Assembly (NCBI GenBank): GCA_020002185.1
Contig: CM034531.1
Coordinates: 82,541,360 to 82,605,359 of the forward strand
Length of the DNA: 64,000 nt
Reading direction: 5' to 3'
Source: Paraescarpia echinospica
Taxonomy: Eukaryota; Annelida; Polychaeta; Sabellida; Siboglinidae
The notes beneath the pieces are model-generated. The model saw only the letters and a list, made by a program, of their open reading frames with translations. It was not told the DNA's origin and searched no databases. The position numbers and the translations under genes were made by a program. Shown here in pieces: positions 11,801-23,300 of this stretch (its first letter is position 1; each line of letters starts with the position of its first letter).

Positions 11801-14800
11801 GCGAGTAACTGGGAAAAGCAGCCCCAAACAAACACAAAGGCACTGGTTGATTCCCAAAATGGTGACTGCCTGATTCCTGAATGACACTACCTCAGTTAAC
11901 AGTTGTTGGTATTGGGACTGTAAATAAGAAAAATTACAAAATAAAAAAGCCCTGCTGGCCAGTTTGCCAACTATTGTTACTGTCAACAGTTCAATGTTGA
12001 CAGTAACAATAGATCAATGTACTATCCAAACTATCGGATGTTAAAGGTGTTATAAATAGTACATTATTTAACAAGTTTTAACAAGATTTCCACCCAGAGA
12101 ATTAACTCTACATGGCAGGTGGACAAGGAAGCCTTTTGGCTTATCGAGAGCCCAACCCTTTTTATCTACATGTATCCCGCCCTTCTGAGGTACATGTCAA
12201 TTTTATTTGTAAACATATTTACGCTACTTGCACCCACTCAATCAGCAGATAATCTGTTCCATTAATTTATAGTCCTTTGTGAAAATGAAAATTTTCTTAT
12301 ATCTACTCTACACTGCTCCTTTGCTAATGTAACTTCATGTCCCCTAGTCCTTCTATGAGAAAAAATATTTCAATATTTTTATAACCATTCAATATTTTAA
12401 ACACTTCTATCTGATCTCCTCTCGATCTCCTGGTCTCTAGTGTTGTCAAACCACATTCTTTTAGGTGTATTTCGTAACAAAAAGCTCTCAGTTTTTGGTA
12501 TCATTTTAGTCGCTATCTTCTGTACTCTTTCTAGCATATCTATGTCCTTCTTGCTTCTTGTTTCCATGCTTGCATACACTATTCTAAATGAGGCCTAACT
12601 ATTGTTTTGAACAGCGGTATTATTAGTTCTTTTTCCTTATACGTTATATTTCGCCTAATTAATCCAAGGGTTTGATTTCCATTTGAAGCTGCAATTCCGC
12701 ACTGCTCTGAAACCTTCATATCAGCACTAATTGTTAACCATGTCCTTTTCTTTTATAGTAGTACTTAATACAATACCCTTCATTGTATAGTGTACATCTT
12801 TGTTCACATGTCCTGTGTGGAGCCATTTACATTTCCCAAAATTGAACAACATCTGCCATTTTTCAGACCATTTGATCATCCTGTCAAGATCATCTTGTAA
12901 ATGCTGTCTATCTCCATCACTTTTAATCCTTCTAAACATTTTGTATCATCCGCAAATTTCAACACTATACTTGTTATATCATCGTCCAAATTGTTTATAT
13001 ACATTAAGAATAATATAGGTCACATAACTGATCCCTGTGGTACCCCACTCAAAACCGATTTCCAACTTGAAACCTACCCATCAACTAATACCCGTTGTCT
13101 TCTCTCAATCAGCCATTTTTCTATCCAGTTAATTATACCATTTCCTATGCCATGGGCCTTTAGTTTAAGCAGTATTCTTTGATGCGGCACTTTGTCGAAA
13201 GTTTTTTGAAATCTAAGTAAATATTATCTACTGGTGATCCCTCGTCTACCCACTTAGTGATATCTTCCAAAAAACAAAACATGTTTGTTAAGCATGACCT
13301 CGCTTTTAGAAACCCATGTTGAGATGGTTATGTTTAACAAGAAAATCCACCATGTGGTGTTTAATTAGTATTTAATAATTTGTAAATCACTGATGTTAAA
13401 CTCACTGGTCTGTAGTTCTGACTTGTTCCTCGAACCCTTTTTAAATAACGGTATAATGTTTGCCTCTTTCCATTCTAAAAGAACCACGGTATGTTAATTT
13501 GTTCTACAATTTCCAGTAGTAGTTTAGGCAGAATCCCATCCACTCCAGCTGATTTAGTATCCTTCATTGCCCTTATTTTCTTAGCTACCATTTCCGGAGT
13601 TACACTTAACTGTCCTTAATAGTCTCATTCCACCCCCATGAAGTTAGCCACTGGTACTGGCAGTGAACTAATATCTTCACCGGTAAACACTGAATTAAAT
13701 TACTCATTCAGATCTTCTGATTTCCAGTTACTATCTTCTAGACGACCGATCTTATCCTGAACTTTCTGTTTGGATGGAGGCCATCTCTCATGTACATTAT
13801 CTTCCCTCCCAACAAAGTATCCCCATAAATCTACGAATCCCACCCCCTCTTCTTCACACATCTGCTCAAATAATGCATTGACTGCCATCCTCTTGCAGTT
13901 TCTATGTTTGCCCCCTTCCTCCCATTACTGGCAACATTCCTGAGAGAACAATCTGTTCTACACTTGTCTGCTTTAACTTCCGGACTAACTGTTTGTATTT
14001 CTGGATTATTCCGATTGTCCCCTCCTTCTCTGCGTTATTTCTCCCTACATGTACTAGTATCTGTCTCTATGTGTACATTATCATCAGATTGTCTATCGTG
14101 GTGCATCAATAGTTCGACATATTGTTGCACCCCTGGATAAAATGGAGGAGAGTGGAGCAACTGGGAATGGGGTACCTCGTGGAGTACGAAACACACATTG
14201 ATGAAAAATGAGTCTCAAATGGTGTCAGCTTGTTAAGTGATTTTACTGATCACTAGAATCACAACTAGCAGCAATATATTTAACCAGGTGGCCGACCTGG
14301 TTACTTGCGTAATATCTACGCAAACTGTCCCATTAATTTTCCTCACCAGGTGACACAGGTGCAGGGCCATCTGCTGAGTGTGTCAAGTATATTGACAGTA
14401 TTGTCTATAACTAACGTGTGTTAACAGGCAAAGTGACTACATTTGATCAAGTTTATAATAGCAAGACTGTGTGGTTACCAGCAATAAACCACACCCAGGA
14501 ACATATCAACACTATTGACCAGTGATTTCATCTAACTCCCTCCAGGTGGCTGTCAACACGGAGGACAGATGCCGCCCCCTGGACATTACCCACCAAACCA
14601 GACGACACTCTCGGTCCTGGCGATGCCGACTGCACCGTCCAATCAGCTGCCACTGCATGGGACAGCGTTTCAGAGACCTCCAGCCGTGCAGGCAAACATT
14701 GCCATCACTCCATCCAATGAAAACGCTGCATTCTCAAACAGCGGCTTTGTGCATTCAGAGGATTCGCAGATTAATGAGGAATCAGAGAACCAGAACAGTG

Positions 14801-14832
14801 CTGCCACAGGTGGCCGACCTGGAGATTCATAA
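2817..14832 (+). CDS. WBP1/VOPP1-family single-pass membrane protein, PPxY motifs, 295 aa
   Basis: Six exons: 2817-2873, 5703-5737, 7928-8026, 8672-8987, 10697-10790, 14546-14832. All have GT-AG borders and compatible phases. Residues 1-19 form a hydrophobic signal peptide. A short lumenal Cys-rich part follows, with the CCGNTCC core at 38-44. A membrane segment begins WYFWF (61-65) and runs to about 81, then RRR marks the cytosolic side. The tail has a His-rich repeat (91-111) and two PPxY motifs, PPPY (164-167) and LPPY (185-188), which in this family bind WW domains of NEDD4-type ligases. The CCG..CC...WYFWF pattern matches vertebrate VOPP1; I cannot decide orthology between VOPP1 and WBP1/WBP1L. 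The start is the first ATG after the promoter. Introns hold a SINE, two large minisatellites, an internally deleted CR1 and a dispersed repeat. A poly(A) signal lies at 14963. Confidence 0.88.
3100..4055. other. Intron 1, left part: no internal feature recognised
   Basis: AT-rich intron of the WBP1/VOPP1-like gene. A short (CA)-rich patch lies near 3825-3865. I see no exon or repeat family here. Confidence 0.5.
4056..4680 (+). mobile_element. tRNA-derived SINE remains, split by an inserted tract
   Basis: Bases 4065-4075 resemble a Pol III A box and GGTTCGAATC at 4109-4118 is a perfect B box. The flanks do not form an acceptor stem, so this is a SINE head and not a tRNA gene. A tract rich in TTCCAATTCC words follows (about 4125-4455). 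From about 4456 a second B-box-like GGTTCAAATCC leads into a typical SINE body containing CTTGGGCAAG and TTCACTCAGCTGTATGAATG. A piece of the same body is embedded in the 29-bp array near 11128-11155. It lies in intron 1. Confidence 0.7.
5796..5832. repeat. (TG)n microsatellite
   Basis: About 18 TG dinucleotides following an AT-rich lead, 59 bases inside intron 2 of the WBP1/VOPP1-like gene. Confidence 0.95.
6208..7880. repeat. 37-bp minisatellite, about 45 copies, in intron 2
   Basis: The unit is 37 bases, built around CTGGGTCCAGTCAGGTAACA and a pyrimidine-rich CCTTCCCCACCTC stretch. Copies differ mainly at the C/T in CACCTC/CATCTC and around CAGGTAAC. The array ends 47 bases before the true exon 3 acceptor. 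Each unit joins a pyrimidine tract ending in CAG to CAG|GTAAC, so it looks like an acceptor next to a donor. Confidence 0.97.
9225..10540 (+). mobile_element. Dispersed repeat, copy 1, with three internal sub-repeats
   Basis: Three diverged units of about 150-170 bases (from about 9287, 9436 and 9603) share GTTCAGCAACTTTTT, TTTGCATAGACAT and TTTGATTGAATCATTCTAAG. The same sequence occurs in reverse orientation at 32385-33630 in PSMC5. The left end carries TTTTTAGTCC and the right end CCAAAGGACTTCAGGGCC, shared by both copies. No coding capacity is visible, so it is probably a non-autonomous element. It lies in intron 4. Confidence 0.7.
10918..10946. other. Perfect 11-bp hairpin followed by T5
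   Basis: AGGGCTGACTA and TAGTCAGCCCT pair perfectly around a 7-base loop, followed directly by TTTTT. It lies in intron 5 just left of the 29-bp array. I do not know its role; it may be a transposon end. Confidence 0.7.
10970..11790. repeat. 29-bp minisatellite in intron 5, about 25 copies
   Basis: The unit is ATGCTATTGCTACTGTCATG plus CCTGTTGCA (29 bases). Because 29 is not a multiple of three and no forward frame has a stop, three overlapping long open frames arise. They are an artefact and not genes. The array is interrupted at about 11125-11220 by a SINE fragment and degenerates near 11455-11535. Confidence 0.95.
11971..12012. other. Perfect 17-bp inverted repeat with 8-base loop
   Basis: CTATTGTTACTGTCAAC at 11971-11987 is followed after AGTTCAAT by its exact reverse complement at 11996-12012. 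It lies between the 29-bp array and a CR1 relic, inside intron 5. Confidence 0.9.
12075..14065 (-). mobile_element. CR1-clade LINE, internally deleted copy, in intron 5
   Basis: On the minus strand this matches the CR1 copy at 60392-64000. The 3' end is near 12075, RT tail fragments lie at about 12397-12940, and RT N-terminal/linker remains at about 13380-13740. Near 13770 the sequence jumps from the linker straight into the ORF1 esterase tail (peptide CEEEGVGFVDLWGYF at 13700-13888). The endonuclease and the part between are missing. Many stops and frameshifts; not functional. Confidence 0.85.
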
Positions 14833-14962
14833 GTGGTTCATTGTCATTTCTCACTGAGACGACACATGTAGGGTTTTCTTGCTATTGAAAATATCATCCA
14901 GGTGATGTCATTCAAAAAACACTTTTCTGCACTTACTGGAGAGTTTTATGTGACATATCTAA

Positions 14963-14968
14963 AATAAA
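14963..14968 (+). terminator. Poly(A) signal AATAAA of the WBP1/VOPP1-like gene
   Basis: AATAAA lies 131 bases after the TAA stop at 14830-14832, followed by GT-rich sequence (GTGTTTAAGG, then GTTGTTG). This fits a short 3' UTR. Confidence 0.75.
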
Positions 14969-15289
14969 GTGTTTAAGGTAGTTGTTGCCAGTTCTATGCA
15001 CTTTTGTGTAATCTAAAATGTTGACACACAGGAACGTTTACTTGACAATTTTACATGTGATGATTTTGAGCCAGTTTCATATAGAACCAACCAGTTTACT
15101 TGGATGGCACAAAAGGTGTGTTTTAATGCATGAAATTCCTTAGTTGGTTTTTTTTTACAAGAATCACAACTAGCAGCAATATATTGGCTGCATGTATTGT
15201 AACTGTTCATCTGTCAGGAGCTGACCAGGGAGTTACTATCTGAAGTGTCGTGTACCCAGACTGTTATTTGTCTGTGGTTGTGATGCCAA

Positions 15290-18200
15290 AAGGATATATC
15301 ATTCTGCAGTTAGTTTACAAGTCAGTGATGAGTCCATATAGATGTAGTCTTCTGTAGCCAAGAGGTGCAACATACGACTACAGATAGAATATATCATATT
15401 GCAGTTAGTTTACAAGTCAGTGATGAGTTCATCTAGATGTCGTCTATAGCCAAGAAGTGCAACGTATGACTACCGACAGGATATATCATATTGCAGTTAG
15501 TTTACAAGTCAGTGATGAGTCCACCTAGATGTAGCCTGTAGCCAAGAGGTGCAACGTACGGCCACAGACAGGATATATCATATTGCAGTTAGTTTATAAG
15601 TCAGTGATGAGTCCATCTAGATGTAGTCTGTAGCCAAGAGGTGCAATGTACGACCACAGACAGGATATATCATACTGCAGTTAGTTTACAAGTCAGTGAT
15701 GAGTCCATCTAGATGTAGTCTGTAGCCAAGAAGTGCAATGTATGACCACAGACAGGATATATCATACTGCAGTTAGTTTACAAGTCGGTGATGAGTCCAT
15801 CTAGATGTAGTCATCTGTAGCCAAGAGGTGCAACGTATGACTACAGACAGGATATATCATATTGCAGTTAGTTTACAAGTCGGTGATAAGTCCATCTAGA
15901 TGTAGTCTGTAGCCAACAGGTGCAACGTATGACCACAGACAGGATATATCATATTGCAGTTAGTTTACAAGTCGGTGATGAGTCCATCTAGATGTAGCCT
16001 GCAGCCAAGAGGTGCAATGTATGACCACAGACAGGATATATCATATTGCAGTTAGTTTACAAGTCGGTGATGAGTCCATCTAGATGTAGCCTGTAGCCAA
16101 GAGGTGCAATGTACGACCACAGACAGGATATATCATATTGCAGTTAGTTTACAAGTCAGTGATGAGTCCATCTAGATGTAGTCTGTAGCCAAGAGGTGCA
16201 ATGTACGACCACAGACAGGATATAACATATTGCAGTTAGTTTACAAGTCGGTGATGAGTCCATCTTGATGTAGTCTCTAGCCAAGAGGTGCAACGTACGA
16301 CCACAGACAGGATATATCATATTGCAGTTAGTTTACAAGTCAGTGATGAGTCCATCTAGATGTAGTCTGTAGCCAAGAGGTGCAACGTATGACCACAGAC
16401 AGGATATATCATATTGCAGTTAGTTTACAAGTCAGTGATGAGTCCATCTAGATGTAGCCTGTAGCCAAGAGGTGCAACGTATGACCACAGACAGGATATA
16501 TCATATTGCAGTTAGTTTACAAGTCGGTGATGAGTCCATCTAGATGTAGTCTGTAGCCAAGAGGTGCAACGTATGACCACAGACAGGATATATCATATTG
16601 CAGTTAGTTTACAAGTCGGTGATAAGTCCATCTAGATGTAGTCTGTAGCCAAGAGGTGCAACGTATGACCACAGACAGGATATATCATATTGCAGTTAGT
16701 TTACAAGTCCGTGATGAGTCCATCTAGATGTAGTCTGTAGCCAAGAGGTGCAACGTATGACCACAGACAGGATATATCATATTACAGTTAGTTTACAAGT
16801 CGGTGATGAGTTCATCTAGATGCAGTCTCTAGCCAAGAGGTGCAACGTACGACCACAGACAGGATATATCATATTGCAGTTAGTTTACAAGTCGGTGATG
16901 AGTTCATCTAGATGTAGTCTCTAGCCAAGAGGTGCAACGTACGACCACAGACAGGATATATCATATTGCAGTTAGTTTACAAGTCGGTGATGAGTTCATC
17001 TAGATGTAGTCTCTAGCCAAGAGGTGCAACGTATGACCACAGACAGGATATATCATACTGCAGTTAGTTTACAAGTCGGTTATGAGTTCATCTAGATGTA
17101 GTCTCTAGCCAAGAGGTGCAACGTATGACCACAGACAGAATATATCATATTGCAGTTAGTTTACAAGTCGGTGATGAGTTCATCTAGATGTAGTCTCTAG
17201 CCAAGAGGTGCAACGTATGACCACAGACAGGATATATCATATTGCAGTTAGTTTACAAGTCGGTTATGAGTTCATCTAGATGTAGTCTCTAGCCAAGAGG
17301 TGCAACGTATGACCACAGACAGGATATATCATATTGCAGTTAGTTTACAAGTCAGTGACGAGTCCATCTAGATGTAGTCTGTAGCCAAGAGGTGCAACGT
17401 ACGACCACAGACAGGATATATCATATTGCAGTTAGTTTACAAGTCCGTGATGAGTCCATCTAGATGTAGCCTGTAGCCAAGAGGTGCAATGTACGACTAC
17501 AGACAGGATATATCATATTGCAGTTAGTTTACAAGTCAGTGATGAGTCCATCTAGATGTAGTCTGTAGCTAAGAGGTGCAATGTACGACTACAGACAGGA
17601 TATATCATATTGCAGTTAGTTTATAAGTCAGTGATGAGTCCATCTAGATGTAGTCTGTAGCCAAGAGGTGCAACGTACGACCACAGACAGGATATATCAT
17701 ATTGCAGTTAGTTTACAAGTCAGTGATGAGTCCATCTAGATGTAGTCTGTAGCCAAGAGGTGCAATGTACGACCACAGACAGGATATATCATATTGCAGT
17801 TAGTTTACAAGTCCGTGATGAGTCCATCTAGATGTAGTCTGTAGCCAAGACGTGCAATGTACGACCACAGACAGGATATATCATATTGCAGTTAGTTTAC
17901 AAGTCAGTGATGCGTCCATCTAGATGTAGTCTGTAGCCAAGGTGCAACGTATGACTATATCATATTGCAGTTAGTTTACAAGTCAGTGATGAGTCCATCT
18001 AGACAGCCAAGAGGTGCAATGTACGACCACAGACAGGATATATCATATTGCAGTTAGTTTACAAGTCAGTGATGAGTCCATCTAGATGTAGTCTGTAGCC
18101 AAGAGGTGCAATGTACGACCACAGACAGGATATATCATATTGCAGTTAGTTTACAAGTCAGTGATGAGTCCATCTAGATGTAGTCTGTAGCCAAGAGGTG

Positions 18201-18545
18201 CAATGTACGACCACAGACAGGATATATATTGCAGTTAGTTTACAAGTCATGAGTCCATCTAGATGTAGTCAGCCAAGAGGTGCAACGTACGACCACAGAC
18301 AGGATATATCATATTGCAGTTAGTTTACAAGTCAGTGATGAGTCCATCTAGATGTAGTCTGTAGCCAAGAGGTGCAATGTACGACCACAGACAGGATATA
18401 TCATATTGCAGTTAGTTTATAAGTCAGTGATGAGTCCATCTAGATGTAGCCTGTAGCCAAGAGGTGCAATGTACGACCACAGACAGGATATATCATATTG
18501 CAGTTAGTTTACAAGTCAGTGATGAGTCCATCTAGATGTAGTCGT
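15290..18545. repeat. 92-bp tandem satellite, about 35 copies
   Basis: The monomer is 92 bases and contains GATATATCATATTGCAGTTA, GTGATGAGTCCATCTAGATG and AGCCAAGAGGTGCAA. Divergence is a few per cent. Monomers at about 16800-17330 share GAGTTCATC and GTCTCTAGCC variants, a locally homogenised block. Shortened monomers occur near 17940-18010 and 18225-18270. It fills the space between the two convergent genes. Confidence 0.98.
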
Positions 18546-20349
18546 CTGTTGTTCTGCTGCTGTTATTTAAATGTCTTTTGTCTCTTTCTGAGTAAGGTGT
18601 TACTCTGTCGGAAAATTAACTGCAAAATCTGTTTTGTTTGAAAACCGTTTGCAGGAAGACATTTTCAATGCTTGAGTATAGGAGCAGTTATTTTTTAAAT
18701 TTGATAACATAAAATTATTTATTGAAGGATAAATTCACAGATGAGTTCATGAAAATATAAAAACTCCTCAGGTATGTGTGTTATGCAGTAGATACCTGGA
18801 TAGTTAATATAATCTGTTTTATACTACACCTCAGATCAATGGGGTAGCATCTTGAGTCTAAACCTTGGCACACATTCATTTCCATGCTAAAATGTACTGG
18901 TGCAACTTGTTATGTAAGAACTAACTAAATTGGTAGATACACCACAGTAACACAGCTCTTCTGATTTACCAGGTAGATTATTCAAATAATTATTTGTGAT
19001 GTCTTATTAATATTTCTGTTTAATGCCACTTGATGTTGAAGTTGTGAAGTGACAAGGTCAACATTGGAAGCATGCGAGGTCAATAGTTGATGTCGCATGA
19101 GTAACTACATATGTGTTGATTACAGTGAACATCTTATGGCTTCATTTGTTTAAAGCAGCTTTATAAATCTGCAAAAGGGTAACTACATTAGGGCTATTTT
19201 ACATGTGAAAAATATTGTTAAATTTTATATGTAACACTTGTACAAAATATCCTGTGTATGTATTAATTTATATCAAGTCGGTTTTAATTTTTCAACTTCA
19301 TACACCTGCATGGAATTACATTGTAACATCCACTCTGCATTGTGCACACTAATATTATTTTATGTAACATTTTAGTATAAAATGCACCATTATTGGTGCT
19401 TATGTGTGTATACATGTGTTTGTTTAATCCAACTGAATTTTTATGTTGTGCAAATTTGTTGCGTCATAATCTTGCGTGGAATGACACTGTGATCTGACTG
19501 AGAATGTGCTGTGTAGCTGGTCAGCAAGGTAACTATGTGACAGCAGTGCTTTCTGCTGCTACATTCAACACTTTCCACTCGACAGTAGACACAAGGGTCT
19601 AGCCACACCTTGCAGTAACACACAGTAAGTTTATCCATGTTGAACATGTATAGGCAGGATCACACACACTGCAGTGGTATATTGATCATTTCTATTGTGC
19701 AAATAAATAATATAAAATTACACTAGAAGTCAGTTGTTCATCTGTTTTTGTTTGCGCAAACAGCTACTGCTACTTGATGTTTTGCAGACAGTATTTTGTC
19801 ACAACGTATCAAAGGGTAGATTTCAGAAGAACATTCTAGACGTGGCCAATAGCAAATGTGGAAACAAAAACTACTTTATAACATTACAACGATTATTATT
19901 CTGGTTGTCAAGAAGCATGATAACTAAATTTTTCAATCACAGGTTTAATATACACATGCATGGTTTGATGACATTTGCCAGATAAACGAGTGTACAATGT
20001 TCGCTATTTTGCATTCCAACTTACAGGTTTACAGACAATATTCTTGGACTAAAGTGTCGCAACTGCCCACAGACTTAAACAAATCCTATATATTGCGACC
20101 GGGATTCACACAAGCAAATCGTACAAAGATATCACAACATCAACAAAAAACGGCAGCTCTTGTGCCATTAAAAATAATTATGTGTGTATTGTAGGTGTGT
20201 GCATATGTGTATATTTTTGTGTAAAGGTGTGTATTTTACAAGTGTCTATTGTACAGCTGCCTGTGCATTGTACATGTATACTGTACATGTGGGTGTATTG
20301 CATGTGTGTATGTGCATTGACTGGACATGGACAGTTAGACAGGAGGTAC
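18546..20349. other. Intergenic, no gene seen
   Basis: AT-rich sequence between the satellite and the 3' end of ENKUR. The ENKUR 3' UTR must lie in its right part. A minus-strand ATTAAA near 19944-19949 is the only weak poly(A) candidate I noticed. Open frames here are short and show no recognisable domain. Confidence 0.5.
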
Positions 20350-23300
20350 TCAGTCTGCGATGTAGATGACGGAGTGTTTCTCGATGGCCTCGATGTCGCG
20401 CTCCAGCTGTTTCATGTCGGCCTCCATCCGTTCCTTGCGGAACTTCTTCATGGGCGTGTCTGTGACAACGGACAGACTCTGGTACTCGTGGTGAATCTGC
20501 TCCCAGTTTGTCTTGAGGCCATCCAGCAGAGAGTCTCGCTCCAGTGTTGACAGCTGCTTCATGGCCCCGCGGCGGAAGTTCTCAGCGACGTACGCTTCGT
20601 ACTCGTCCTGTGCCCTCTGCACCTCCTCCTGTCTCTTGCTTAAGTAGCCCGGCACCTGGCCATAGTCCTACAACAAACACACAGTCACTTCATCTCTTGC
20701 TCAAGTAGCCCGGCACCTGGTCATAGTCCTACAACAAACACACAGTCACTTCATCTCTTGCTCAAGTAGCCCGGCACCTGGCCATAGTCCTACAACAAAC
20801 ACACAGTCACTTCATCTCTTGCTCAAGTAGCCCGGCACCTGGTCATAGTCCTACAACAAACACACAGTCACTTCATCTCTTGCTCAAGTAGCCCGGCACC
20901 TGGCCATAGTCCTACAACAAACACACAGTCACTTCATCTCTTGCTCAAGTAGCCTGGCACCTGGCCATAGTCCTACAACAGACACACAGTCGCTTCATCT
21001 CTTGCTCAAGTAGCCTGGCACCTGGCCTTAGTCCTACAACAAACACATTCACTTCATCTCTTGTTCAAGTAGCCTGGCACCTGGCCATAGTCCTACAACA
21101 AACACACAGTCACTTCATCTCTTGCTCAAGTAGCCCGGCATCTGGCCATAGTCCTACAACAAACACACAGTCACTTCATCTCTTGCTCAAGTAGCCCGGC
21201 ACCTGGCCATAGTCCTGCAACAAACACACAGTCACTTCATCTCTTGCTCAAGTAGTCCGGCACCTGGCCATAGTCCTACAACAAACACACAGTCACTTCA
21301 TCTCTTGCTCAAGTAGTCCGGCATTGAAAACAAGTAGACCATTACAGTTTCTTTAATGCATGAAACTCCTTGAATTTATTTGAGAGATGTGTGGAATACT
21401 ACAAACAGATACATCTTTGCCGCTACTACATTTTCTGTGTACCAAGCACAGGACAGAACTGACATGGAGACGGTTTCCAAGTAGATACCTTTTTATGGAC
21501 AAACTTTGGTTCGAGCCCCGATCGATCTAGTTCCAGCTTATCACCTCCAACTGTGTCAACGACAATCTTCGCTGGTTTCTTCGGCACGGACACAATGTTG
21601 TGTACCGCATTCTGTGGAACAACAAGATGCCTGGCTTACAATCATGCCTGAGTGTGTCATTAGTTGCAGTGCTGGTCTCGACATGGTATTTCAGCTTCAC
21701 ATGTAAAAATAGACTTGTTTTGCCCAGTGTGCCCCTCTAAATACAACAAGCTCCCAGTATAGGGAACATGAGCAAGAAGCCAACATAACCACTGACTTGA
21801 CAACTGTGTTAAGAATCTGAGAAAAAGTTTTGAATATTAATACAAAATGCAGCTGACCTCTGACATGGTTACATTAGTTAAGTATTACCCTCTGAACTGG
21901 CTACATCAATCATATGTTGACCTTTGACCTGGTTACATCAGTTAAATGTTGAAACATTGACGTCTGCCCTACCTGGTTGATGAAGTTCTTTGTTGTCTTG
22001 AGTCCCATTGGGGGCATGTCGTCCCTCCGGGGTACGGCCGGGCGCTTGGTCTCCTCATCAGAGTAGTGGAACTTTTGTTCTACAAACAACACAGATGCAC
22101 CAGGTAAGTAGAAGGCAGCAGGTAAACACCAGCCACTTGTAAGGTCAGAGTACATTAAAGCTTAGGTCCTGTAAGACACTCAAAACACAATAAATAATTA
22201 AACAATGTTTAATCAATATGTACATGTGACTGGCCTACGAGAATTGCCATGGCAACATGGTCAGCTAACTACCATAAGAACAATGCTTGTTTGTCTAAGC
22301 AAAACTTAGTTTTGATTTAATTATTATTAACATTGATTCTGTCTATACTTATACATATTTGTGGGACTATAATCAAACAGTTTGGAAACTTTAATTCATT
22401 ATTATGTAGTACCTGAATATGTGTTGGGTTTACCAAATAATGTGTTAAGGTAGTGCATGTGACAATGTGAATTAATGAGGTTAACTTTAAACATATCAGT
22501 AATGCATAATTAATGGAACTGCATTTTTATTGATCAATGTTAAGAAGTAACATGGCATAAGAAAAGACTACTTTCCTGTTATGGTGTTGTTGCAAATGTC
22601 TTGGTAGTTATTAAAGTTACCACACACACACACACTCACAAACTGTTATTATCTACATTGTAAAATATATATCCTATTTATGTATTCCATTACTTCACAC
22701 AGTATTATTTTGTAAATTTATACAAAATAGAACATGTATTTGTCAAATGGTATGCAAATAACAGACGATCTATCAGTGGTTGTAGATAATTATGTGGGTT
22801 CTTTTGTGATCTTTTGGATTTCTATTAGTCTTATACTTATATATACATATACAGTGTATATATATATATACATGTATATATATATATGGGTGAGTACCAC
22901 TCAAAGTTGGCACTTATCATACAGCTGTATATATTATGTAACATGCATAGATTTGTCATTATAAACATATCTAGTAGATATTTTAGCACAACCTAAATAG
23001 ACAATAAGTATAAGTGTTAACAATTAAAATCAGCTTAAATAAGTTAGATTAATTAGGTACTCTCTCAGTGGCGATTGATGGGGTGGGAGGCACAGAGGGT
23101 AACACGGGGTCCCTACCAGCAGGCAGCTTCTGTAGGGCACTGGCTGGAAATTGCAGCCGGAAATGCAGTCATCGATGTAAGTAAGATGATATGAAAGAAG
23201 AAGAAGACATCTAGACCGCTGCCGTAGGCTACACATTGTGAGCACATCTCTGAGTGGGTAATGCATTAATCTACAGTCTATGTGTTAGTGTAACATCAAC

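Noticed and set aside
11020..11884. Three overlapping open frames of 200-258 codons, Cys/Ala/Leu-rich
   Set aside because: They are the three frames of a 29-bp tandem repeat without stops. There is no start context, domain or splice support.
20641..21324. CRISPR-like array
   Set aside because: Units are contiguous 61-bp tandem copies of an exon-intron junction in a eukaryotic gene, with no unique spacers.
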